Shown here: piece by piece, positions 25,277 to 32,753 of the stretch
How positions within the stretch are numbered: position 1 is the stretch's first letter
How the letters are laid out: every line of letters starts with the position of its first letter
NCBI GenBank assembly: GCA_013151255.1
Contig: JAADIQ010000078.1
Location: 1 to 38,110, forward strand
Direction of reading: 5' to 3'
Length of the DNA: 38,110 nt
DNA from: Alphaproteobacteria bacterium
Lineage (GTDB): Bacteria > Pseudomonadota > Alphaproteobacteria > Caulobacterales > Parvularculaceae
The notes under the pieces: model-generated
Told to the model about the DNA's origin: nothing
What the model saw: only the letters and a program-made list of their open reading frames with translations
Databases searched by the model: none
Position numbers and translations under genes: made by a program

Positions 25277-26440
25277 CTATTTCTGCGCACTCGCCATGGC
25301 GGTGAATGCATTGTCGATATCGTTCTTCAAATCGTCAATATCTTCAAGCCCCGCATGGAAACGCAGCACCGGCCCGTCCGCTTGCCATGTTGTGGCCGTG
25401 CGATAGCGCTCAGGATGGGCGTGAACGCACAGGCTTTCAAACCCGCCCCAGGAAAAGCCGATGCCGAAGAGTTTAAGCGCGTTGAAGAAAGTCTTGATCG
25501 CGGGGAGCGGCGTTGGTTTTAAAACCACGCCAAACAGCCCCGACGAGCCGCTAAAATCGCGTTTCCAGACCGCATGGCCGGGGCAGGATTTAAACGCCGG
25601 ATGAATGATGTGGTCCACTTCATCGCGCTTTAAAAGCCACTTCGCCAGCGCCAGCGCATTTTCTTCATGGCGTTGCAGCCTTGTGGACAGCGTGCGCAAC
25701 CCGCGCAGCGCCAGATAGGCGTCATCCGCGGAGACGTTGGAGCCGAGTTGCAACAGCGCGTAATAGATTTTCTTCGCTATGCGTTCGTCAGCCGAGGTGA
25801 GTGTGCCGATCAGGCAATCGGCATGGCCGACAATATATTTTGTCGCCGCCTGAACGCTGACATCGGCGCCAAGCGCAATCGGCTTACAAAAATAACCGCC
25901 GCTCCAGGTGTTGTCGACGACCAGCACCGCGCCGCCCGCATGCGCGGCTTTTGCGAGCATCGGGATGTCCTGCACCTCGAAAGTCAAAGAGCCGGGCGAT
26001 TCCGCGAAGATGACTTTGGTGTTGGGCTGCATCAGCGCGGTAATCTCCTCGCGCGTCGCCATCGGATCGTAATAGGTGGTTTCAACGCCGAACCGTTTCA
26101 GAAAATGATCGCAAAATTTCCGGGTCGGATCGTAAGCCGCATCGGTCATCAAAACATGATCGCCGGCGGAAATGAACGCCAGCAGCGCGGCGTTGCAAGC
26201 CTGGAGGCCGGAGGGCGCCAGCCGGGTTTCAAACCCGCCCTCAAGCGCGGTGATCGCCTCTTCAATGGCGCGATGGGTGGAGGTCCCGAGGCGGCCGTAA
26301 TTGATGGTCCGCGCGCCTTCAAGATAGTCGTCATAAGTCGGAAACAAAATCGTCGAGGCGCGTTCAACCGGCATATTCACCGGATGCGCATGACGCTGAT
26401 GCGGGCGCCCAGTGGCGATGAGTTTGGTGTTGTCTTTCAT
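25277..26440 (-). CDS. metC: cystathionine beta-lyase-type PLP enzyme
   Basis: Cys/Met-metabolism PLP enzyme of the MetC type, which splits cystathionine to homocysteine, pyruvate and ammonia. The start is set at ATG 26440 (MKDNTKLIATGRP); the frame also has a TTG at 26458. The 387-aa product has the PLP lysine Lys201 in QAATKYIVGHAD, Asp176 in VVDNTWSGG, and the SGLQACNAALLAF phosphate-binding block. FGIGFSWGGFESL near the C-terminus fits the cystathionine beta-lyase subgroup. It ends a minus-strand run of cysK, sseA, GNAT and metC; the gene name is by similarity, so gamma-lyase activity is not excluded. Confidence 0.88.
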   Translation of the reverse strand: MKDNTKLIATGRPHQRHAHPVNMPVERASTILFPTYDDYLEGARTINYGRLGTSTHRAIEEAITALEGGFETRLAPSGLQACNAALLAFISAGDHVLMTDAAYDPTRKFCDHFLKRFGVETTYYDPMATREEITALMQPNTKVIFAESPGSLTFEVQDIPMLAKAAHAGGAVLVVDNTWSGGYFCKPIALGADVSVQAATKYIVGHADCLIGTLTSADERIAKKIYYALLQLGSNVSADDAYLALRGLRTLSTRLQRHEENALALAKWLLKRDEVDHIIHPAFKSCPGHAVWKRDFSGSSGLFGVVLKPTPLPAIKTFFNALKLFGIGFSWGGFESLCVHAHPERYRTATTWQADGPVLRFHAGLEDIDDLKNDIDNAFTAMASAQK

Positions 26441-26504
26441 CAATGGTTCCGTCGTCAAATCGGGTTCGGCAATCGTCTACCAAGCGGTGCGGCGCCTGGC
26501 AAAC

Positions 26505-27080
26505 CTAACGCGGCGTTGGCGGGGTATCCATCAGCTCCACCACGCCCTCGCGGCGGTCATAGACCCGAAAACCCATTTTCTGATAGAGCGGCAGGGCCGC
26601 AGAATGGTCCAGCGAGCAAGTCTCCAGGCAGAGCCGCTGGGCCCCGTGCGACCAGGCAAGATCGATGATATTTGTCAAAAAATACCGGCCGAGCTTGGCC
26701 CCGGTTTGGTCCGGCGCCAGCCCGAAAAATTTTAAGTGGTGGGTTTTGTCATCGCGCCCGTCAATTTCCGCAAAACCGCCCGGCGCGCCGTTCACGTAGA
26801 GAACATAGACGTATACGGACGGGTCGTGAATAATCCTGGTCAGCGCCGCATCGTCAATCCGGCGTCGGCTCACCCAATGATAGGGGTCGCCAACCAGCCG
26901 GTAGATATAACGGTAGAAATGAACCGGCGGCTGTTCCGCGCGCAAAATCGCGATCTTGCCATGGGGGGTGATCGGGGTCGGCAATATCGGGCGTGCGGTC
27001 TGTTCAAGATAGGTGATCGTCACATCGACGCGCTCACCGTCACCCTTTTCCGGCGGTGACTGGAAAGTCTCGCTCGGCAT
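26505..27080 (-). CDS. GNAT-family acetyltransferase
   Basis: Acyl-CoA-dependent N-acetyltransferase. The start is set at ATG 27080 (MPSETFQSPPEKGD), with GGGGAG and AAGGA upstream; a frame open to 27272 lies inside sseA and is unlikely. The 191-aa product shows the GNAT core: VYVLYVNGAPGGFAEID (strand 4), KFFGLAPDQTGAKLGRYFL (acetyl-CoA loop), LCLETCSLDHSAALPLYQKMGF (C-terminal motif). The substrate is unknown. It overlaps the sseA 3' end by 41 bp, so it is translated from the same messenger. Confidence 0.85.
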   Translation of the reverse strand: MPSETFQSPPEKGDGERVDVTITYLEQTARPILPTPITPHGKIAILRAEQPPVHFYRYIYRLVGDPYHWVSRRRIDDAALTRIIHDPSVYVYVLYVNGAPGGFAEIDGRDDKTHHLKFFGLAPDQTGAKLGRYFLTNIIDLAWSHGAQRLCLETCSLDHSAALPLYQKMGFRVYDRREGVVELMDTPPTPR

Positions 27081-27894
27081 TTCCTTCATCTCCCCAATGC
27101 GTCCATGATCCATCATAGAGACTGTGGCGGCGATGGCCGATAGTTTCAAGGGCGAGCGACAACACCGCTGCAGCAACGCCAGAGCCGCAGGTGGTGATGA
27201 CGGGGTGTTTAAGGTCAGCGCCGGCGTCGGCGAAGAGCGTGGCGATTTCGGCGCGCATGGTTCCCTCGTCATTCAAAAGCGCGCCAAAGGGGAGGTTGTG
27301 GGCGCCGGGCATGCGGCCGGATCGCAGACCTGCGCGCGGCTCGGGGGCGTCGGCGAAAAACCGCGCGGCGGGGCGCGCGTCAACCACGGAGGATTGCTCG
27401 CTGTTCAGCGCTGCGCGAATGTCGTCCGCATCGCTGATCATGTGGAGCTGTGGGTCGGCCTTATAAGTTGCAGGCGTGATCGCGGGGCTTTCACTGGTAA
27501 CGCTGCCGCCATCGGCGCGCCATTTCGGCAGGCCGCCATTGAGCACCGCAACCGCGCCATGGCCCATCGCCCGAAACGTCCACCAGACGCGCGCGGCGGA
27601 AAAAATCCCCTGGTCGTCATAGATGACGAGCCGGTCGTTGTGGCTCACTCCCAAACCGCCTGCAGCGGCCTCGAATTCAGCCGGCGTCGGCAACATATGG
27701 GGCAGGGGGTTGGACCGATCGGCGATGGCGTCAATGTCGAAAAACACTGCGCCGTTGATATGGCGTGCATCATAATCGCCGCGCGCCGGGGGGCTGCCCG
27801 GCATGCGCCAGGATGCGTCGATGGTTTTGACATCCGGCCGGTCCAAATTTTCAGCCAGCCAGGCGGTTGATACGAGCGGTCCAAACTCTGGCAT
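27040..27894 (-). CDS. sseA: 3-mercaptopyruvate sulfurtransferase (two rhodanese domains)
   Basis: Transfers sulfur from 3-mercaptopyruvate, a cysteine breakdown product, to thiols or cyanide. The 284-aa protein has two rhodanese domains, about 5-135 (inactive) and 155-280 (active). The catalytic Cys236 lies in TTCGSGV, the CGSGV loop that marks mercaptopyruvate rather than thiosulfate enzymes. It is 14 bp downstream of cysK and overlaps the GNAT gene, which supports a cysteine/sulfur operon. Confidence 0.93.
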   Translation of the reverse strand: MPEFGPLVSTAWLAENLDRPDVKTIDASWRMPGSPPARGDYDARHINGAVFFDIDAIADRSNPLPHMLPTPAEFEAAAGGLGVSHNDRLVIYDDQGIFSAARVWWTFRAMGHGAVAVLNGGLPKWRADGGSVTSESPAITPATYKADPQLHMISDADDIRAALNSEQSSVVDARPAARFFADAPEPRAGLRSGRMPGAHNLPFGALLNDEGTMRAEIATLFADAGADLKHPVITTCGSGVAAAVLSLALETIGHRRHSLYDGSWTHWGDEGNAERDFPVTAGKG

Positions 27895-27908
27895 GTCATG
27901 TCACCGGG

Positions 27909-28910
27909 TTAAATCATCCAGGGCGGCGGCGGCAAATCCTTTTTGCGCAGGAACTCCGGATTATAGAGTTTCGATGCGTAGCGGTTGCCGTAATCGCATA
28001 ACATCGTCACCACGGTATGGCCGGGGCCAAGGTCGCGCGCAAGCTTGACGGCGCCAACGATATTGATGCCGCTCGATCCGCCGAGGCAAAGCCCTTCTTC
28101 AAGCGTTAGTTGATACAGCGCCTCCAGCGCATCGCGGTCATGGATGCGGTAGGCGTCGTCGAATTCTACGCCCTCAAGATTGCCAGTGACGCGGCCCTGA
28201 CCGATGCCTTCGGTGATGGAATCGCCCTCAGTTTCCAGGGCGCCGTTTTTAACCCAGCTAAAAATCTTCGAGCCTCCAGGGTCGGCGACGGCGCATTGGA
28301 TGCTGGGTTCACGTTCTTTCAAAGCCGTCGTCACGCCGGCGATGGTGCCGCCGGAACCGACGGCACAGGTGAAGCCGTCAATCTTGCCGCCGGTTTGTTG
28401 CCATATCTCCGGCCCGGTGGTGCGATAATGAATGTCGCGATTGGCGGTGTTGTCAAACTGGTTCGCCCACAGAGCACCGCCCGCTTCGGTTTCATTCAGC
28501 TCTTTGGCGAGCCGGCCGGAATAATGAATGTAGTTATCGGGGTTTGCATAAGGCACGGCATCAACCTCGATCAGCTCCGCGCCGAGCAGGCGGATGGCGT
28601 CCTTTTTCTCCTGGCTCTGGCTGCGCGGGATAACGATTTTAACCTTATAGCCGAGAATGGCGCCGACCATGGCCAGCCCAATACCGGTATTGCCGGCGGT
28701 GCCCTCAACAATAACCCCGCCCGGCCTGAGCGTGCCGGAAGCCTCCGCATCACGGATGATGCCAAGCGCGGTGCGGTCTTTCACCGATTGTCCGGGGTTT
28801 AAAAACTCTGCCTTTCCGAGAACCAGGCAACCGGTTTCCTCCGATGCGCGCTTCAGCTTGATCAGCGGCGTATTGCCAATCAAATCAAGGGCGTTGTCGC
28901 TATATTTCAT
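27909..28910 (-). CDS. cysK: cysteine synthase (O-acetylserine sulfhydrylase family)
   Basis: PLP enzyme that forms cysteine from O-acetylserine and sulfide. The start is set at ATG 28910 (MKYSDNALDLIGNTPLIKL), with GGAG eight bases before; the frame extends 20 codons upstream without support. The 333-aa product has the PLP lysine Lys44 (NPGQSVKDR), the substrate loop EGTAGNTGIG and the phosphate-binding glycines GSGGTIAG. The GTAGNTG loop differs a little from the TSGNTG of classical CysK and is common in a cysteine-synthase-A-like/CBS-like subgroup, so a cystathionine beta-synthase-like role is a minor alternative. Confidence 0.92.
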   Translation of the reverse strand: MKYSDNALDLIGNTPLIKLKRASEETGCLVLGKAEFLNPGQSVKDRTALGIIRDAEASGTLRPGGVIVEGTAGNTGIGLAMVGAILGYKVKIVIPRSQSQEKKDAIRLLGAELIEVDAVPYANPDNYIHYSGRLAKELNETEAGGALWANQFDNTANRDIHYRTTGPEIWQQTGGKIDGFTCAVGSGGTIAGVTTALKEREPSIQCAVADPGGSKIFSWVKNGALETEGDSITEGIGQGRVTGNLEGVEFDDAYRIHDRDALEALYQLTLEEGLCLGGSSGINIVGAVKLARDLGPGHTVVTMLCDYGNRYASKLYNPEFLRKKDLPPPPWMI

Positions 28911-29171
28911 GCGTTTACTCCGGTTCGGGGAGGTGTTTATAGGCCCGGCAACACTGGGCGTTCTCGGCATATGGCCATGGCGGGCGCGAATTCCACCCGT
29001 CCCGGTCAGAGCGCCGCATCATGCCAGCGCCGGCGCATAATCTCGAAGCAAAATTTCTAATCGATGGTGAAGGCTAGGTAACAAACCAGAGCGATGGCGA
29101 AGAGATCAGCCACATTGGCGCTGCCTGTCCGGCAAGTATACGGTCCGTATAAGTAACAATCTCGTGTGCGG
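28911..29171. other. cysK upstream region with a 15-bp palindrome
   Basis: This 261-bp gap between the ends of mazG and cysK has no convincing gene. At 29137-29151 it holds a perfect palindrome, TATACGG-T-CCGTATA, which could be an operator for the cysK-sseA-GNAT-metC run. The regulator is not identifiable. Confidence 0.5.
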
Positions 29172-29972
29172 CTATTCTGTGGCCTTGGCCTGGTTCCAAA
29201 GCGCTTCCATTTCATCGAGACTGACCGCATCCATATTGCGTTCACTGCGCGCCACTTCGCGCTCGATGAATTGAAACCGGCGGATAAATTTCTCGTTGCT
29301 TCGGCGCAGCGCCGCTTCAGGGTCGACTTTTAAGTGGCGCGATAAATTGGCGAGGACGAATAACAGATCGCCAAACTCATCTTCGATGGCGTCCGGATCG
29401 GCGTTATCGATTGCCTCGGTTAGCTCGCGCGTTTCCTCGACAATTTTGTTCAACACATCACCCGCATCGGTCCAGTCAAAGCCGACGCGCGCGGCGCGCT
29501 TTTGCAGCTTTACTGCGCGGGTGAGGCCGGCATGGCCGACCGGCACGTCGTCGAGCAGGCTGTCATAGCCTTTGGCGCTGCGCTCTTCGGCTTTTTGGTG
29601 TTCCCATGCGTCAGTTTGTTCGTCGGCGCTGCGCAAATCCGCATCAGCAAAAATATGCGGGTGGCGGCGGACCATCTTGTCGGTAATTGCTGCAACGACA
29701 TCGCCGAAATCAAACAACCCGCGTTCCTGCGCCATTTGCGCATGAAACACCGCCTGAAACAGGAGATCGCCGAGCTCTTCTTTTAAGGCCGCCATATCGC
29801 CGCGGCCAATCGCGTCGGCGACCTCATAGGCCTCTTCAATCGTATAGGGCGCGATGGTTTTGAAATTCTGCTCCAGGTCCCAGGGGCAGCCGCCTTGCGG
29901 ATTGCGCAGCTGCGCCATGACCGCCAGCAGCGCGTTAATGTTGCGGTTGTCGGGGGGCTCGCTCTGGTTCAT
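29172..29972 (-). CDS. mazG: nucleoside triphosphate pyrophosphohydrolase
   Basis: All-alpha NTP pyrophosphatase that hydrolyses (d)NTPs to monophosphates and is linked to stress survival and house-cleaning. The 266-aa product has the two-domain MazG layout. The first domain contains YTIEEAYEVADAI and EELGDLLFQAVFHAQMA (metal-binding EExx / ExxD). The second contains EETRELTEAI and EDEFGDLLFVLANLSRHL. The ATG is at 29972. It is divergent from ilvE, with 214 bp between the starts; no terminator was seen between its end and cysK. Confidence 0.95.
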   Translation of the reverse strand: MNQSEPPDNRNINALLAVMAQLRNPQGGCPWDLEQNFKTIAPYTIEEAYEVADAIGRGDMAALKEELGDLLFQAVFHAQMAQERGLFDFGDVVAAITDKMVRRHPHIFADADLRSADEQTDAWEHQKAEERSAKGYDSLLDDVPVGHAGLTRAVKLQKRAARVGFDWTDAGDVLNKIVEETRELTEAIDNADPDAIEDEFGDLLFVLANLSRHLKVDPEAALRRSNEKFIRRFQFIEREVARSERNMDAVSLDEMEALWNQAKATE

Positions 29973-30186
29973 TTTTCACTCGTGATTTTGGATTAATCTG
30001 CTGAATTGGCCGAAAAATTCACCCTGGTAAAACGATAAACCTCTGTTGAATGCTGAAAGACAGAATGTAGCGCAATTGGGGCATTTGCTAGCGGCGGTGT
30101 TGGGTGTATGGCTGGGCTGAAACCTAAACGAAATGAGGCAGGGCGCAAATCCTCGCCGCAGCGGGCGCGTTTGAAGGAGCTGTAAG

Positions 30187-31110
30187 ATGCCGATCCAGGA
30201 AGTCAAACATATCTGGCGCAATGGCGAAATGATCCCTTGGGCGGAAGCGACGACCCATGTGCTCACCCATGGCTTGCATTACGGCTCGGCCGTGTTCGAG
30301 GGCATGCGTGCTTATGAAACTAAGCCCAAAGGCGTCTGCGTCTTCCGCAACCGCGACCATATTGAACGGTTGAAGTTTTCAGCGCGGGTCTATCAGATCG
30401 AAATTGATTACAGCGTTGAAGAGCTGATGCAGGCGTGCCGCGATATCGTTCGCGAGAACGGCCTCGCCAGCGCCTATATTCGCCCGCTTGCCTATCTCGG
30501 CTATGGCGAAATGGGCCCGGCCTCAACCGCTGCAAAATCAGAAATCGCTATCGCGGCGTTTCCCTGGGGCGCCTATCTTGGCGAAGATGGGATGAAGAAC
30601 GGGGTTGAAGTTGCGGTCTCCAGCTGGCGGCGCATGGCGCCGGGCACGGTTCCGGCGGGCGTTAAAGCTGCGGGCAACTATCTTTCAAGCCGGCTCATCA
30701 GCATCGAAGCCAAAGACCGCGGCTTTGATGAAGGCATCGGCCTTTCCCATGACGGCACGGTCAGCGAAGGCGCGGGAGAGAACCTTTTCGTTGTCCATAA
30801 AGGCCGGCTTCATACCCCGCCCGCCTCGTCTTCCATTCTCTCCGGCATCACCCGCGACACCATCATCACGCTTGCAGGCAAGCTTGGGTTTGACGTCGTC
30901 GAGCAAGCCTTCCCGCGCGAGTTCCTTTACAGCGCTGATGAGATTTTCATGACCGGCACAGCGGCGGAAGTCACACCCGTACGCTCGGTTGACAAGCTGG
31001 AGATCAACCATCTGGATTTCCCGATCACGAAGCAAATCCAACGCGCGTTCTTCGGCCTCTTCAACGGCGAGACCGAAGACGAATGGGGCTGGCTCGATCC
31101 GGTGGGTTGA
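30187..31110 (+). CDS. ilvE: branched-chain amino-acid aminotransferase
   Basis: Fold-type IV PLP transaminase for leucine, isoleucine and valine. The 307-aa protein has the PLP lysine Lys160 in PAGVKAAGNYLSS, and family blocks THGLHYGSAVFEGMRAY, AYIRPLAYLG, VSEGAGENLFVV and FMTGTAAEVTPVRSVD. AAGGAG lies seven bases before the ATG. It converges with the alkaline phosphatase gene, with only 3 bp between the stops and no hairpin between them. Confidence 0.95.
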   Translation: MPIQEVKHIWRNGEMIPWAEATTHVLTHGLHYGSAVFEGMRAYETKPKGVCVFRNRDHIERLKFSARVYQIEIDYSVEELMQACRDIVRENGLASAYIRPLAYLGYGEMGPASTAAKSEIAIAAFPWGAYLGEDGMKNGVEVAVSSWRRMAPGTVPAGVKAAGNYLSSRLISIEAKDRGFDEGIGLSHDGTVSEGAGENLFVVHKGRLHTPPASSSILSGITRDTIITLAGKLGFDVVEQAFPREFLYSADEIFMTGTAAEVTPVRSVDKLEINHLDFPITKQIQRAFFGLFNGETEDEWGWLDPVG

Positions 31111-31113
31111 GCC

Positions 31114-32646
31114 TTACTCATCCAGCTCAAGCGCGTCGGCGATGACGTGGAAAATGTAGTTCTGTTCGAACACACCGCTGATGAGATATGCTTTCGGCCC
31201 GGAAGCGTAGACCGGCACATCCTGACCGCCATGGGTTTCTGACCCCATCGGTATCAACGCCTGCTGGCGATAATTCTTTTGCGCAACATCGTCATCGCTC
31301 GGCGCCGGGCGTCCTTTTGAGTGGTCCTGGCCTTTGGCGAGAACAGACCCGGGGCCATTGGCGTAGACCAGCGTTGTATAGGGTTTGCCATCGGCGGCGT
31401 CTCTGGCGACCAGCGCGCCGCTATCGTCAACATTTTTGGAAAGACCGAGAATGTCATTGCCTTTGGCGGGATAGCCTTGAAACGCCAGCGTATGGCCGTG
31501 ATCGGCGGTGACGATAATCAGCGTGTCTTTGTCATTGGTCATCGCCAGCGCGCGCGCCACCGCCTGGCTATATTCTTGCGCATCGGCGAGGGCGCCGCGC
31601 GCAATACCGCCATGATGGGCGTGGTCGATGCGCCCGGCCTCGACCATTAGGAAATATCCCTCGTCATTATGCGACAGGATCTTGATCGCTTTCTCTGTCA
31701 TGTCAGCAAGCGAGGGCTCACCGGCCTTGTCGTCTTCCCGCAGCATTTCATATTTCATATGTCCGGGTTCGAACAATCCGAGCAATCTGGATGTGTCCGG
31801 CGCGGCGTTAAAGCCGTCGCTGTTCCATACATATTGATGCTGCGGCGACTTTTGTGTCCATTCCGCAGTTAGGTCGCGCCCGTCTTTGCGTGCGCCAGCC
31901 GCGCCGGTTTCCGGGTCTTCGACGGCCGATGGCGTGAAGACGCGCCGGCCGCCGCCAAGCACGACTTCCAGTCCGTCCCCATACGGAAATTCTATCAGCT
32001 GACGGGCGATATCCTTGCACCCGGCGGCCTTTGCAGCATCGGGCATATTGCTGTCGGCTTCCCAGCCGCGGTCGGCGCTATGGGCATAGACCGCGCCGGG
32101 CGTTGCGTGTGTAACCCGCGCGGTTGAAACGACGCCGGTCGCTAGCCCGTCTTTTTCTGCAAGCTCGGCAAGGGTCGGCACAACAGACGCCAGCGCCGCC
32201 GCGCAATCACCGCGCGGCGCATCTTCGCTGATCGAGAGAACACCCGAGCGGGTCTTCACGCCGGTCAGCATTGCCGAGGCTGTGCCAGCGGAATCGGGCA
32301 CCTGAAAATCGGTGGTGTAGGTTTTGGAATAGGCGACATGGGGAAGTTTTTCGAACGACAGCAGATTTTCCTCGCCATCCTCTCCGCGCGATTGCCCGTC
32401 AAATATCCGCGCGGCGGCGACCGTTGTCGGGTCCATGCCGTCGCCGATAAACAAAATTACGTTTTTCGCGTGTTTCTTGTTGCTCTTTTGCGCCTTGCGC
32501 GCCGCCAGAGCGGCTTGGCCGTCCTCATACCAGCTATTTGCCGAGGCGGCAGGGGCGGTAGCTTTCTCGTCGACAGCGCCTGCAGACGCACATCCCAAAG
32601 CGCCGAGCGCGCAAGCTGAAAGCGGTAAAACCAGGGTCAATTTCAC
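31114..32646 (-). CDS. phoA: alkaline phosphatase
   Basis: Exported phosphomonoesterase of the PhoA family. The start is set at GTG 32646, which has GGAGG eight bases before it and gives a signal peptide; the frame continues to 32712 without support. The 510-aa product has the metal ligand Asp69 (IGDGMDP), nucleophile Ser119 (PDSAGTAS), metal-binding TADHGHT near the C-terminal third and ETHGGQDVPVYASGP. The signal has two possible lipoboxes (LSAC, Cys12; ALGC, Cys19), so it may be lipid-anchored. The gene symbol reflects the family only. It is divergent from the acylase gene. Confidence 0.92.
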   Translation of the reverse strand: MKLTLVLPLSACALGALGCASAGAVDEKATAPAASANSWYEDGQAALAARKAQKSNKKHAKNVILFIGDGMDPTTVAAARIFDGQSRGEDGEENLLSFEKLPHVAYSKTYTTDFQVPDSAGTASAMLTGVKTRSGVLSISEDAPRGDCAAALASVVPTLAELAEKDGLATGVVSTARVTHATPGAVYAHSADRGWEADSNMPDAAKAAGCKDIARQLIEFPYGDGLEVVLGGGRRVFTPSAVEDPETGAAGARKDGRDLTAEWTQKSPQHQYVWNSDGFNAAPDTSRLLGLFEPGHMKYEMLREDDKAGEPSLADMTEKAIKILSHNDEGYFLMVEAGRIDHAHHGGIARGALADAQEYSQAVARALAMTNDKDTLIIVTADHGHTLAFQGYPAKGNDILGLSKNVDDSGALVARDAADGKPYTTLVYANGPGSVLAKGQDHSKGRPAPSDDDVAQKNYRQQALIPMGSETHGGQDVPVYASGPKAYLISGVFEQNYIFHVIADALELDE

Positions 32647-32753
32647 GGTATTTCCTCCACAAGATCCAGTCGCTGTTGTACAGCCTATGCCGCTACAGGC
32701 AAATCGTGACAAGATGGCCTTGCGGTCTATAAATTTGGGAGAATAAAGACGTT

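Noticed and set aside
25667-26668. 333-aa plus-strand frame
   Set aside because: Antisense to the metC-like and GNAT genes; no family-like sequence.
27124-27870. 248-aa plus-strand frame
   Set aside because: Antisense to sseA, which has the CGSGV active site.
29057-29245. 62-aa minus-strand frame between mazG and cysK
   Set aside because: It overlaps the mazG 3' end, has no ribosome site and no recognisable sequence.
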